A stretch of DNA of 64,000 nucleotides. Source: Streptomyces spinosisporus (GTDB lineage Bacteria > Actinomycetota > Actinomycetes > Streptomycetales > Streptomycetaceae). Below, piece after piece: positions 50,835 through 60,755 of the stretch. The notes beneath the pieces are model-generated. The model saw only the letters and a program-made list of their open reading frames with translations. It made no database searches and was not told the origin of the DNA. Position 1 is the stretch's first letter, and each line of letters starts with the position of its first letter. The translations under genes were made by a program, and so were the position numbers. Where the stretch lies: the NCBI RefSeq assembly GCF_022698145.1, contig NZ_JALDAX010000004.1, positions 124,001 to 188,000 of the forward strand. Direction: 5' to 3'.

Positions 50835-50881
50835 AACACCGTACTCGGAAGGGTAGTGTGGCGGCAACGCAGGAGGTGACA

Positions 50882-51553
50882 GTGGCGGGAGAGCAGGAAC
50901 CAGTGATCTGGCTACGGCCGGAACAGGCGCCGGTCGGACGTCCGGCCGAGCGCAGTCGCGCCGAAATCACCGCCGCCGCAGTGGAACTGGCCGACCGGGA
51001 GGGCCTGGACGCCGTCTCCATGCGCCGCCTCGCCGCGACCCTGGGCACCGGTGCCGCCTCGCTCTACCGCTATGTGTCCACCCGCGACGACGTGCTCGAC
51101 CTGATGATCGACAGCACGGCCGGCGAATACGACCTGCCCGCGCCGAGCGGCGACTGGCAGGCGGGCCTCCTGGAGATCGCTCAGCAGGCCCGGCGGATCA
51201 TGCGACGCCACCCCTGGCTGCCGATCCTGGTCGTCACGCGTCCTGCCCTCGGCCCGCACGGGATCGACCTGCTCGAGCACCTGCTCGACGTACTCGCCGA
51301 TCATCCGGCTGAGCCCGCCCACAAGCTCGAGGCATTCGCCGTGCTGAACGCGCTGACCGCGCTGTTCGTCCAGAATGAACTGGCCGCGTCGGACCCCGGT
51401 GCCCAGCGCCAAATCGCCTATCTGCATCACGCGGCCACCGCAGGCACCCACCCCCGCATCGCCGCGATGCTCGCCGCCACCCGGCCCGAACAGACCTCCC
51501 ACGACCGGTTCGCCACCGTACTCACCCGTGCTCTCACCGGGGTGCTGGGCTGA
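50882..51553 (+). CDS. TetR-family transcriptional regulator
   Basis: 223-residue repressor. The HTH is in RAEITAAAVELADREGLDAVSMRRLAATLGTGAASLYRYVSTRDDVL (about 25-70); the C-terminal domain resembles TetR_C_1 (tetracycline-repressor-like). GTG 50882 is chosen because GGAGGTGA lies 5-6 bases upstream; GTG 50858 would put eight extra residues in the promoter. Likely controls the divergent hydrolase gene and itself. Confidence 0.92.
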   Translation: MAGEQEPVIWLRPEQAPVGRPAERSRAEITAAAVELADREGLDAVSMRRLAATLGTGAASLYRYVSTRDDVLDLMIDSTAGEYDLPAPSGDWQAGLLEIAQQARRIMRRHPWLPILVVTRPALGPHGIDLLEHLLDVLADHPAEPAHKLEAFAVLNALTALFVQNELAASDPGAQRQIAYLHHAATAGTHPRIAAMLAATRPEQTSHDRFATVLTRALTGVLG

Positions 51554-51633
51554 CTCCAACCAGCGGGATGCGGGGCCGTGTTGGCAGGCAGAGACTGAAA
51601 TCGGAAACACGATGGAAGTCGAGGAGGCGGGCC

Positions 51634-53024
51634 ATGAACGCCACAGGATGGGGGGATCTGCGCGAGGCCCTGCGTGGCGAGGTGATCGGGCCCGAGGACC
51701 GGGGCGCGTACGAAGAGGCCCGGCAGATCTACAACGCGATGATCGACCGGCGTCCGTCCGGGATCGCGCGATGCGCCGACGTGGCGGACGTCAGGGCGAC
51801 GGTCCGCTACGCACGTGACAACGGTCTGGAGATGACGGTCCGGGGCGGGGGCCACAGCGCCTGCGGTCTCTGCGTCGCGGACGAGGCCCTGACGCTGGAC
51901 CTGTCGGGCATGCGCTGGGTGCATGTGGCCCCGCGGCCCGTACGGCCCGGGTGGGCGGCGGGGCGCAGCTCGGGGACCTCGACCACGAGACGCACGGGTT
52001 CGGGCTCGCCGCCCCGGCCGGAATCATGTCGACCACGGGGGTCGCCGGGCTGACCCTGGGCGGCGGGCACGGCTATCTGACCCGCAGGTACGGGCTGTCC
52101 ATCGACAACCTGCTCGCGGTGGACGTGGTGCTCGCGGACGGCAGTGTCGTCACGGCGTCGGAGCGGGAGCACCCGGACCTGTTCTGGGCGCTGCGCGGCG
52201 GGGGCGGCAACTTCGGTGTGGCGACCTCCTTCGCCTTCCGGCTCCAGCCGGTGGACATGGTGGGGCTGGCGGTGACGCTGTGGTCGCCGGAGCACATCGG
52301 GGACGTACTGCGCTGGTACCGGGAGTTCCTGCCGGGGGCGCCGGAGGAACTGTACGGGTTCTTCGCGGTGCTGGTCGTGCCGTCCGAGCCGCCGTTCCCG
52401 GAGGAGACCCATGGGCGGAAGATGTGCGCGGTCGTGTGGTGCCACTCGGGGACGGCGGACGAGGAGCGCCTGGCCGAGGCGTTCGCCGTGGTGAACGAAC
52501 CGGCCCCGCCGGCCTTCCACTTCACCGCGCCGGTCCCGTTCCCGGCCCTGCAGTCGCTGTTCGACCACCTCATCCCGAAGGGGCTGCAGTGGTACTGGCG
52601 GGGTGACCTGTTCGACGCGATACCGGACGGCGCGATCGACGTGCACGCGAAGTTCCTGGAAGGCATCCCGACGGACCTGTCGACGATGCATCTGTATCCC
52701 GTCGACGCGGCGGGATCGCGCGTGGGTGCGGACGACACGGCGTGGGCGTGGAGGGACGCGGTCTGGTCCGGTGCGTTCGGCGGCATCAGCCCGGAGCCGG
52801 GCGAGGCGGATCTGGTGCGGAGCTGGTGCGTGGACTACTGGAGCGCGCTGCACCCGTACTCGATGGGCGGGGGGTATGTGAACTTCCTCGGCGCGGACGA
52901 GGGCCAGGACCGTGTCCGTGCCACCTACCGAGGGCACTACGACCGCCTGGCCCGGGTGAAGCGGACGTACGACCCGGACAACTTCTTCCGCCACAACCAG
53001 AACATCGCTCCGGCTGCCGCCTGA
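51634..53024 (+). pseudogene. FAD-binding oxidoreductase (BBE type) with one-base frameshift
   Basis: Two frames together give one complete FAD-linked oxidase of about 464 residues. Frame one (51634-about 51926) has MNATGWGDLREAL and the FAD-linking RGGGHSACG; frame two (to 53024) continues VGGGAQLGDLDHETHGFGLAAPAG, GGHGYLTRRYGLSIDNL and the C-terminal BBE segment YDPDNFFRHNQNI. The break falls in GTGGCCCCGCGGCC (about 51925-51938): one extra base restoring GACCCC would read VHVDPAARTARVGGG, as expected. GAGGAGG precedes the ATG. Either a recent loss or a sequencing error. Confidence 0.85.
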
Positions 53025-53068
53025 CCGGGGCTCCCGGCCGGAGGCTCCCGGCCGAGCACCGGACGGCG

Positions 53069-53341
53069 TCAGACCGGTGGTTCCGGCCCCCACTGCTCCG
53101 GCCCGACCCCCCGCCAGTCGATCCAGGCGGAGTGCGGCAGCTCCGCCGGGTCGACGTCCAGGCCCGCGCGGCGGAGGAACTCGGCGACGTCCACGAGGTT
53201 GTGGGCCAGGCCGAGGATCTCGCCGTCGACGCGTACGCGCCGGCCGCCGGAGGGGGACGGCGGGTGCACGATCACGCGAATCGGTCCGGACATGTCCTCA
53301 GGATCGGCCGGGACGTGCGGTCCCGCATTCCAGCGCGTCAT
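53069..53341 (-). CDS. small hypothetical protein
   Basis: 90-residue protein with IRVIVHPPSPSGGRRVRVDGEILGLAHNLVDVAEFLRRAGL, a beta-beta-helix pattern seen in small conserved actinobacterial proteins of unknown function. ATG 53341 overlaps the stop of the gene upstream (ATGA); an ATG at 53293 preceded by TGAGG is an alternative. Confidence 0.65.
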   Translation of the reverse strand: MTRWNAGPHVPADPEDMSGPIRVIVHPPSPSGGRRVRVDGEILGLAHNLVDVAEFLRRAGLDVDPAELPHSAWIDWRGVGPEQWGPEPPV

Positions 53342-53571
53342 CGGTACGGCCGCTCAGGCGCGTCCGGGTCCGGCCGCCCCAGGGCGCGCAGTTCCCACCA
53401 GGCCCCGGGGGTCGGGCGCCGATGCTGCCAGTAGGGGTGGAAGAAGAGCCGCGATGACAGCCGGTACAGGCGCCGGCGCAGTTCGGTGCGGCCGGGGCGC
53501 TCGGCGAGCTGCCGGTAGGTGGCGTTCCATTCCTGCTGGGTCCGGGTGAGGTCTGCGGGGAACGATCGCAT
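53338..53571 (-). CDS. small hypothetical basic protein
   Basis: 77-residue helical Arg-rich protein (LTRTQQEWNATYRQLAERPGRTELRRRLYRLSSRLFFHPYW). Overlaps the next gene by 4 bases. ATG 53571 follows TTGAATTC without a ribosome site. No known family; conserved pairing with the downstream gene seems likely from the overlap. Confidence 0.65.
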   Translation of the reverse strand: MRSFPADLTRTQQEWNATYRQLAERPGRTELRRRLYRLSSRLFFHPYWQHRRPTPGAWWELRALGRPDPDAPERPYR

Positions 53572-53996
53572 GACCGAATTCAAGCATGTGTTCGATTTTT
53601 GAGTCCATCGACGCCACACGGCACCCACTGATGGCGGCTGGAGAGGAACATCCCGCAAACGCACCGCGGCGTTCGGCTCCGGTCCCTCCCCTCGTGGGGA
53701 CCGGCGCCGAACGGTGCGGGCGGCCTGTCGGACTCGAGCGGCGTTGCGAAGACACCGGCGCCGAATGTTCGGCAACAGAAGCTGACCGAGAACCGTCGGC
53801 GTCGTGGACTGTGTCTGCGGGCGCTGAGCCGATGGCCTGCGCGGACGGCGGGCGGCGGTACGCCCCGTGCGTCGTGATCCTGCCAGCTGAGGCCTCCGCT
53901 GAGGAGATTGCGGCTCCGGTCCGGAGACTTAATCCGCAGGTCAGCCGTATAAAGTGAGTTTTCCGGTCCGGATGTTCAACGCGGGGGAAGTAGGGA
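53572..53996. promoter_or_regulatory. intergenic region upstream of the STAND-WD40 gene
   Basis: 425 bases without a convincing gene; a plus-strand frame at 53586-53957 has poor bias and no ribosome site. ACCGGCGCCGAA occurs at 53700-53711 and 53754-53765. The promoter of the large gene is expected near 53930-53990. Confidence 0.45.
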
Positions 53997-56900
53997 GTGC
54001 AGGCCGTGGGTTCCGACTCTGGGGCACGTACGGCCTTCGCGGAGCGCCTCGCGCTGCTGTACAAGGAGGCCGGCAACCCGCCCCTCGCGCGCGTCGCCGA
54101 GGCCGTCGTACAACTGCAGCGGGTGGACGAGCGGGGGCGGCCCGTACGGGTCTCCGCCCAGCGGATCAGCGACTGGCGGCGGGCCAAGAACGTACCGGCC
54201 CAGTTCGCCGCCCTCGCGGCGGTGCTGCACGTACTGATCCCCCAGGCCCGGCGTGCCCAGCCCGCACCCGTCTCCGCCGGACTGTACGACATGGGGCACT
54301 GGCAGCGCCTGTGGGAGCACGCCGTGGCCGACCCGGCGGGCGAGCGTTCCGCGGCGGCCGCGGACCCGGAGGAGACACCACCGGGCGAGGTCCCGGCCGT
54401 TCCCAGTGTGTGTCCGTACCGCGGGCTCGCGTCCTACCGGCAGGAGGACGCCCGGTGGTTCTTCGGCCGGGAGCGGAGCACCAACGCCCTGGTCGAGCAG
54501 ATCCTCGCGGCCGAGCGCACCGGCGGCCTGGTCATGCTCGTCGGCGCCTCCGGAGCGGGCAAGTCCTCCCTGCTGAACGCCGGTCTCGTGACGGCGGTGC
54601 AGGACGGCGCGCTCGGCGACGACGCCAAGCCGCGGGCCGTGCTGCAGCTCGTACCGGGGGCGGACCCGGTCAAGGAGCTGGCCCGGCGGATCCCCCCGCT
54701 CGCCCCCGTCCTGTCCGCGCCCAAGGACGAGGGGGAGGCGGACGCCGAGCGGTTCACCGGCGCCGTGCAGGACGCCGTCCGGGAGTGGGCCGACAGCGAG
54801 ACGCCGGCGGGCGCGCGCCCCGTCGTCATCGTGGACCAGTTCGAGGAGGCCTTCACCCTCTGCGCCGACGAAACGGTCCGGCGGCGATACGTCCAGGTCC
54901 TGCACGCCGCGTGCACTCCCGCGGCACCGGACGAGCAGGCCCCCGTGCTCGTGGTCCTCGGCATCCGCGCCGACTTCTACGAGCAGTGCCTCGCCCACCC
55001 CGAACTGGCCGACGCACTGCAGCACCGCCATATGGTGCTGGGCCCGCTGACCACGGCGGAGCTGCGCGAGGCGGTCACCGGTCCCGCCAAGGCCGTGGGT
55101 CTTGAGCTCGAACCGGGGCTCGCGGAGCTGATCGTCCGGGAGGTGAGCGCCGACGGGCCCCGCGGGGCGCACGACGCCGGCGTGCTGCCACTGCTGTCCC
55201 ACGCGCTGCTGGCCACCTGGCAGCGGCGCAAGGCGGGCCGCCTGACGCTGGCGGGCTACCGGGCCGCGGGCGGGATCCAGGGCGCGGTCGCCGCGACCGC
55301 CGAGCGTGCCTGGTCCAGCCTGGACCCGCCTGCGCGCACGGCGGCGCGGCTGCTCCTGCTGCGTCTGGTCCGGCTGGGCGAGGACACCCAGGCCACCCGG
55401 CGCAGGGGGACCCGGCGTCAGCTGGCGGACGAGTCGACCAACCCGGACAAGACGGAGGAGTCGCTGGAGGCGCTGGTCCGCGCCCGGCTGGTGACGCTGG
55501 ACGCGGAGACCGTGGAGATCACCCACGAGGCGCTGCTGCATGCCTGGCCGCGGCTGCGCGACTGGATCGACGAGGACCGCAACGGCAATCTGCTGCGTCA
55601 GCGCCTGGAGGAGGACGGCCGGGCCTGGGAGGGCTCGGACCGTGACTCCTCGCTGCTGTACCGGGGGTCGCGGCTGGAGCAGGCGCACACCTGGGCGAAG
55701 TCCGCGGGCGACGGCGTCGACACCTTTCTGACCCGCAGCGCGGTGGAGTTCCTGGCCGCGGCGGTCAGGCTGCGCAGGCGCACGGTGTGGATCAGCCGCG
55801 CCGCGGTCTCGGCCCTGGTCGTGCTGGCGGTGCTGGCGGTCGGCGCGGCGGTCGTCGCCTGGCAGCAGCGCAACGACGCCGTGTTCGAGCAGGTGGTCGC
55901 GGAGGCCGACCGCGTCCAGTACAGCGACCCGTCGATGTCCGCCCAGCTCGACCTGGTGGCGCACCGGCTGCGGCCGGACAACAAGGACGCCGGCAGCCGG
56001 CTGGTCTCGATCGTGAACGCGCCGCTGGCCACCCCGCTGTCCGGGCACACCGGCGCCGTCTACCTCACCTCGTTCAGCCCCGACGGAAAGCTCCTGGCCA
56101 CGGCCAGCTACGACCGGACGGTCCGGCTGTGGGACGTGAGCGACCGCAGCCGCCCCAAGGCGCTCGGCAAGCCCCTCACCGGCCATACGAGCTGGGTGAG
56201 CAGCGCGGTCTTCAGTCCCGACGGCCACACGCTCGCCAGCGCGGGCGACGACGGCACGATCCGGCTGTGGGACGTACGGGACCCGGCGCATCCGAAGGCG
56301 CTCGGCACGCCGGTGACCGGCCACACGGGCACGATCTATCTGATCGCCTTCAGCCCGGACGGGCACACCCTGGCCTCCGTCGGCGAGGACCACACCGCGC
56401 GTCTGTGGAACGTGACGGACCCGGCCCGGCCCAAGGCGCTCGACACCCTCAGGGGCCACACCGCCGCCGTGCGCTCCGTCGCGTTCAGCCCCGACGGCCG
56501 GACGCTGGCGACGGGCGGCGACGACGACACCGTACGGCTGTGGAACGTGTCCGACCCGGCGCACGCCACCCGGATCGGCACGCCGCTGAAGGGCCACATG
56601 GATCTGGTGCACTCCGTGGCCTTCAGCCCCGACGGCGACACGCTCGCCAGCGGCAGCGCGGACGACACCGTACGGCTGTGGAACGTGCGCGACCGGGCGC
56701 ACGCCGCGCCGATCGGCACGCCGCTGACGGGTCACACCGGCCCCATCTGGTCGGTGGCCTTCAGCCCGGACGGGGAGCAGCTGGCCGCGGCGAGCGCGGA
56801 CAGCACGGCGAGCCTGTGGAACGTGAGCGATCCGGCGTATCCCTCGCAGGTCGGCGAGCCGTTGGCGGGCAGCAGCGGCGAGATGTACGCGCTCGGCTTC

Positions 56901-58007
56901 AGCCCCGACGGCCGGACCCTCGCGACGGGCAGCGGGGACGGCAAGGTCCGCCTGTGGTCGATCCCGACGTCGGACATGATCGGCCGCACCGGGCGGTTCC
57001 GTCCGGACGGCAAGGTGCTCGCCACTGTCGGGCGCGACGGTGCGACCCGGCTGTGGGACGTGCAGACCCCCAGTCGGCCCGTGGCGCTGAGCAAGCCGTT
57101 CAAGAGCGCGGACGCCGGTGAGGAGACGGTGTTCTCCCCCGACGGCCGCACGCTCGCGGTGCTCACCGGCAACCGCAGGGTCTATCTGTGGAATGTCGCC
57201 GACCCGCGCCGGCCGGTCGCCCACCGCTCCCCCGTGGTGCTGCAGACGCGCTTCATGGGACCCGACGCGCTGGCCTTCAGCCCGGACGGGCGCACCCTGG
57301 CCACCGCCTACACCGACCACACCTTCCAGCTGTGGAACGTCGCCGATCCGTCTCATGTCACCGCGTACGGCCCGCCGCTGACCGGGCACACGGGCTACAT
57401 CAACGCCCTCGACTTCAGCCCGGACGGCCATACGCTCGCCAGCGGCAGCGCCGACGGCACCATCCGGCTGTGGAACGTGACCGATCCGGCGCGCACCGCG
57501 CCGATCGGCGCACCGCTGCGCTGGCACTCCGGTCCCGTCAACGCGCTCGCCTACAGCCCGGACGGCCACACCCTGGCCAGCGGGGGCGACGACGACACGG
57601 TGCGGCTGTGGGACCTCACCGACCCCGCCAGGACGACCCGGCTGGGCTCGCCGCTCACCGGCCACACCGAGGCGGTCGTGTCGCTGACGTACAGCCCGGG
57701 CGGCCGCACCCTGGCCAGTGGCGGCAACGACAACACGGTCCGGCTGTGGAACGTGTCCGACCCCTCCGACGCGGGCCCGATCGGCCAGTCGATGAGCCCC
57801 AACGCCAAGACCGGCAACTTCCTTTCCTTCAGCCCCAGGAGCCACATGCTCGGGGTGTCCAGCGGAACCGACACCGTACGGCTGTGGAATCTGGACACCG
57901 ACGACGCCGTCCGGCGCATCTGTTCGGCGACACGAGGGGTGCTGACGCCACAGAAGTGGCACGAGTATCTGCCGAGGCTTTCGTACAAGCCTCCGTGTGG
58001 TGACTAG
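53997..58007 (+). CDS. HTH - STAND NTPase - transmembrane - 14-blade WD40 protein
   Basis: 1336-residue multidomain protein. Residues about 10-85 resemble an XRE-like HTH (VSAQRISDWRRAKNVPAQFAAL). CPYRGLASYRQEDARWFFGRE opens an nSTAND1 NTPase: Walker A GASGAGKSS near 182-190, Walker B VVIVDQFEEAF near 276-286, winged-helix region to about 590. One hydrophobic helix (about 598-622) follows, then 14 WD40 repeats (about 678-1310), most of them GHT...FSPDG.TLASG..D.TVRLW. STAND proteins act as signal-gated switches that oligomerise; targets are unknown. GTG 53997 has GGAAG upstream; GTG 54006 is an alternative. Confidence 0.93.
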   Translation: MQAVGSDSGARTAFAERLALLYKEAGNPPLARVAEAVVQLQRVDERGRPVRVSAQRISDWRRAKNVPAQFAALAAVLHVLIPQARRAQPAPVSAGLYDMGHWQRLWEHAVADPAGERSAAAADPEETPPGEVPAVPSVCPYRGLASYRQEDARWFFGRERSTNALVEQILAAERTGGLVMLVGASGAGKSSLLNAGLVTAVQDGALGDDAKPRAVLQLVPGADPVKELARRIPPLAPVLSAPKDEGEADAERFTGAVQDAVREWADSETPAGARPVVIVDQFEEAFTLCADETVRRRYVQVLHAACTPAAPDEQAPVLVVLGIRADFYEQCLAHPELADALQHRHMVLGPLTTAELREAVTGPAKAVGLELEPGLAELIVREVSADGPRGAHDAGVLPLLSHALLATWQRRKAGRLTLAGYRAAGGIQGAVAATAERAWSSLDPPARTAARLLLLRLVRLGEDTQATRRRGTRRQLADESTNPDKTEESLEALVRARLVTLDAETVEITHEALLHAWPRLRDWIDEDRNGNLLRQRLEEDGRAWEGSDRDSSLLYRGSRLEQAHTWAKSAGDGVDTFLTRSAVEFLAAAVRLRRRTVWISRAAVSALVVLAVLAVGAAVVAWQQRNDAVFEQVVAEADRVQYSDPSMSAQLDLVAHRLRPDNKDAGSRLVSIVNAPLATPLSGHTGAVYLTSFSPDGKLLATASYDRTVRLWDVSDRSRPKALGKPLTGHTSWVSSAVFSPDGHTLASAGDDGTIRLWDVRDPAHPKALGTPVTGHTGTIYLIAFSPDGHTLASVGEDHTARLWNVTDPARPKALDTLRGHTAAVRSVAFSPDGRTLATGGDDDTVRLWNVSDPAHATRIGTPLKGHMDLVHSVAFSPDGDTLASGSADDTVRLWNVRDRAHAAPIGTPLTGHTGPIWSVAFSPDGEQLAAASADSTASLWNVSDPAYPSQVGEPLAGSSGEMYALGFSPDGRTLATGSGDGKVRLWSIPTSDMIGRTGRFRPDGKVLATVGRDGATRLWDVQTPSRPVALSKPFKSADAGEETVFSPDGRTLAVLTGNRRVYLWNVADPRRPVAHRSPVVLQTRFMGPDALAFSPDGRTLATAYTDHTFQLWNVADPSHVTAYGPPLTGHTGYINALDFSPDGHTLASGSADGTIRLWNVTDPARTAPIGAPLRWHSGPVNALAYSPDGHTLASGGDDDTVRLWDLTDPARTTRLGSPLTGHTEAVVSLTYSPGGRTLASGGNDNTVRLWNVSDPSDAGPIGQSMSPNAKTGNFLSFSPRSHMLGVSSGTDTVRLWNLDTDDAVRRICSATRGVLTPQKWHEYLPRLSYKPPCGD

Positions 58008-58231
58008 CGCTCGGGACGCCCGCGAAGCACCACAACCGCCCAACTGAGCTTCGGCAAGGGCGAGTTGACCGGAAATCAGAGGCGTGAGAACGGCCACAAC
58101 CGCGCGGGGAGCAGGGCCGTCGGCTCCCGCCGCGCCCCCGGCCTTGTTACGCTGGCATCAGCCCGATCGCTGGTGCATCCCCCGTCGCCAGCGGTCGGGC
58201 CTTCGCATGTCCGCCGCGGCCCCGAAAGGCC

Positions 58232-58729
58232 TCAGCTGCCGGCCGCGGCCAGCCACTGCGCGACCCTGCGCACCGTGGTCTCGTCGAGCCGCTCGACCAG
58301 CGCCTGTACGGCCGCCTCGTCGTCCGGCGCGAGATCGAACAGCCCCGCCTTGCCCAACCCGGCGAGCAGGACCTGCCGGCGGCGGGAGTCCATGCGTTCG
58401 GCCAGCACGCTGGGCTCCTTCGGGCCGTCGGTGGGCGGAGCTGGAGCGGGGGCGGCCGTCTCCGCGCGGGTGACGGTCGCGTCGAAGCGCTGCCACGCAC
58501 CGTCCTTCGGACCCCACAGACTCACCGCGAACTCGCCGCCGCGCGCCCTGACCGTCTGGGCCATCTCACCGAGCGCGTACTGCACGGGAGCCCGGTGCGG
58601 CGACTCGGCACACACCTCCCAGGACACCGAGGAGGCCCGGTGGTACAGCGCGACCCAGCGAGGAGCCCCGCCCGGCTGCGGACTTGGGGGACGTACCGTC
58701 GTCTCCACCGCGTTCACCCCTTCGTTCAC
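58232..58729 (-). CDS. hypothetical protein
   Basis: 165-residue protein. First half beta-rich (PRWVALYHRASSVSWEV, GEFAVSLWGPKDGAWQRFDATV), second half helical (RRQVLLAGLGKAGLFDL, DEAAVQALVERLDETTVRRVAQWLAA). No family recalled. Starts are uncertain: GTG 58729 is the longest, while GTG 58705 has GAAGGGG 8 bases upstream. The 224 bases before it to the STAND gene stop show nothing clear. Confidence 0.65.
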   Translation of the reverse strand: MNEGVNAVETTVRPPSPQPGGAPRWVALYHRASSVSWEVCAESPHRAPVQYALGEMAQTVRARGGEFAVSLWGPKDGAWQRFDATVTRAETAAPAPAPPTDGPKEPSVLAERMDSRRRQVLLAGLGKAGLFDLAPDDEAAVQALVERLDETTVRRVAQWLAAAGS

Positions 58730-58816
58730 CTGTCGGAAGCCGCACAGCAGGGGACGGTAACTGACGGGTCGTCAGATCGCCAGGGGTGGAAGCGGATCCG
58801 ACGGGCCGGGCCGGCC

Positions 58817-59560
58817 TCACTTGTTCCAGGACTCGTCGTACGGGTCCTTCGGCACCGGAACCGGTTTGGCCTCGGTGACCTGCAGATAGGGGATCGGGCC
58901 GTTGTTGACGGGGTCCTTGGTGCGGCGGGCGGTGTACGTGCCGGTCACCTCGAGCCACTTGTCCGGCTGCAGGACCGGGGGGATCTTCCCGGTCAGGGCG
59001 ATCTTCACCGGCTGGGCGTCGGCGGCACAGCAGTTGAGGGCCATGCGGACCAGATAGGGGTGCCCTGCGCCGTCCAGCGCGACGAAGCCGGTGACGTCGA
59101 GCCGGCGGCCCTTGAGGGAACGGCCGTGGTCGTAGACCGCGCGCGTCGCGTAGTCGACCACGGTGAGGTGCAGCGGACCCGCGGCGGGCAGCTTGTCGTA
59201 GCCGTACGGCTGCTGCAGCGCCGTACCCGTGCGCATCGCGCTGTACGAGCCGAGAGCCGGCGGGGCGACCAGGATAAGAGCGAGGAGCGGGAGCACGAGG
59301 AGCCAGGAGACCCGGGGCTCGCGGTGGACGTGACCGTCGCCGTCCCCGTGGTCGACGCCCTCGTCGTGACGCCTTTTCGTGCGGCCGCGCCACTCGTACC
59401 AGACCGTCGCCAGCGCGGCCGCGATCAGCACCGCGCCGGACAGCAGCAACAGCGGCTGCAGTCCCGCCTTGACGTAGCGCAGATAGAGATCGGTGAAGCC
59501 CGCGTGCAGCAGGGCCGCGCCGAGCAGGAACAGGACCGCCGCCTGTGCCTGCCGGTTCAC
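58817..59560 (-). CDS. TIGR03943 family putative permease partner
   Basis: 247-residue protein: two N-terminal membrane helices (about 6-22 and 33-55), a His/Asp-rich loop (HDEGVDHGDGDGHVHRE), a third helix (about 85-103), then an extracytoplasmic domain with MALNCCAADAQPV and KWLEVTGTY, the TIGR03943 signature. The His-rich loop and CC suggest metal handling. GTG 59560 overlaps the permease stop (GTGA), fixing the start. Confidence 0.9.
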   Translation of the reverse strand: MNRQAQAAVLFLLGAALLHAGFTDLYLRYVKAGLQPLLLLSGAVLIAAALATVWYEWRGRTKRRHDEGVDHGDGDGHVHREPRVSWLLVLPLLALILVAPPALGSYSAMRTGTALQQPYGYDKLPAAGPLHLTVVDYATRAVYDHGRSLKGRRLDVTGFVALDGAGHPYLVRMALNCCAADAQPVKIALTGKIPPVLQPDKWLEVTGTYTARRTKDPVNNGPIPYLQVTEAKPVPVPKDPYDESWNK

Positions 59561-60618
59561 AGGAGCACCGCCCCGGTCACGACCGCGCCCGCGATCGCGA
59601 GGGCGAAGGTGGCGGGCGCGAACCGCAGGGCGAAGCCCCGGCCGAAGGTGCCCGCCTGCATCGCGAACAGCTTCAGGTCGATCATCGGCCCGACGACCAG
59701 GAACGCCAGCTTGGCCGTGAGCGAGAACTGCGTCAGCGACGCCGCCACGAACGCGTCCGCCTCCGAGCAGATCGACAGCAGTACGGCGAGAACGGCCAGC
59801 GCCAGGATCGCGACCAGCGGGTTGTCCGCGGCCGTACGCAGCCAGCTCGCCGGGGCGACCGCCTTGAGCGTCGCCGCGGCCATCGCCCCGATGACCAGGA
59901 AGCCGCCCGCGTGCATCACGTCGTGCCGCACCGAGTCCCAGAAGGCGGCGCCCTTGCCCAGGCCCTCGTGGTGCGGGCGCTCGGGCGGGCGCAGCCAGTC
60001 GGTGCGGCCGAGGCGCTGCCACAGCCAGCCCATCACACAGGCCACCAGCAGACTGGCGACGAACCGGGCGAGGACCATCTCCGGATCGCGCGGGAAGGCG
60101 ACCGCGGTCGCCGTCAGCACGATCGGGTTGATCGCCGGGGCGGAGAGCAGGAAGGCCAGCGCGGCGGCCGGTGTGACGCCTCGCCGGACCAGCGCCCCGG
60201 CCACCGGCACGGACGCGCACTCGCAGCCGGGCAGCACCGCGCCCGCCACCCCGGCGACCGGGACCGCGAGCGCGGGACGCTTCGGCAGCGCGCGGGCGAA
60301 GAACGACGCCGATACGAACACGGCGATCGCCGCCGACAGCAGCACGCCGAGCACGAGGAAGGGCAGCGCCTGCACGAGCACGGCCACGAACACCGTCATC
60401 CAGCTCTGCATGACGGGCACGGCGAGCGCGCTGCGCAGGGGGCCCTGCAGCACGACCAGCACGAGGAGCAGCACGATCAGGGCGAGGGACTTGCTGTCGG
60501 CGGACCTCGCGTCGGCGGACTTCGCCCCGGCAGGCTTCGTCCCGGGTGATCCTGTGGGTGGGGTGGCCACCGGTTCGGGGCTGTCCGCCGTGGGCGGGGC
60601 TGCTTTGGTGATGGCCAC
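59557..60618 (-). CDS. YraQ/ArsP-type permease
   Basis: 353-residue membrane protein with about eight hydrophobic segments. GAVLPGCECASVPVAGALVRRG and FLLSAPAINPIVL are hallmark stretches of this permease family; the SICSEADAFVAASL Cys is conserved as well. The first 50 residues are a flexible Pro/Ala/Ser tail. GTG 60618 has GGAGGT nine bases upstream. Homologues with TIGR03943 partners are sometimes zinc-regulated; no clear Zur box was seen here. Confidence 0.92.
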   Translation of the reverse strand: MAITKAAPPTADSPEPVATPPTGSPGTKPAGAKSADARSADSKSLALIVLLLVLVVLQGPLRSALAVPVMQSWMTVFVAVLVQALPFLVLGVLLSAAIAVFVSASFFARALPKRPALAVPVAGVAGAVLPGCECASVPVAGALVRRGVTPAAALAFLLSAPAINPIVLTATAVAFPRDPEMVLARFVASLLVACVMGWLWQRLGRTDWLRPPERPHHEGLGKGAAFWDSVRHDVMHAGGFLVIGAMAAATLKAVAPASWLRTAADNPLVAILALAVLAVLLSICSEADAFVAASLTQFSLTAKLAFLVVGPMIDLKLFAMQAGTFGRGFALRFAPATFALAIAGAVVTGAVLL

Positions 60619-60755
60619 GTGCGAGGTACCTCCGGTGGTACGACAAGGGCGCTGGTCTCCCACCCCTTCAGTACGGCGGGACCGCCGTGAACGTTCAGTG
60701 ACCCTGCCGCCCGGTCGCTGGCACCACCTGTCCCGGTGAGGCAGTCTTCTCCCTC

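Noticed and set aside
53586..53957. 123-codon frame upstream of the STAND gene
   Set aside because: Poor third-position bias, no ribosome site and no recognisable sequence; kept as intergenic.
53976..58097. A 1373-codon open frame antisense to the STAND-WD40 gene
   Set aside because: It mirrors the repetitive, GC-rich WD40 gene, has Arg/Gly/His/Val-rich sequence with no domain, and the plus-strand frame has clear STAND and WD40 motifs.
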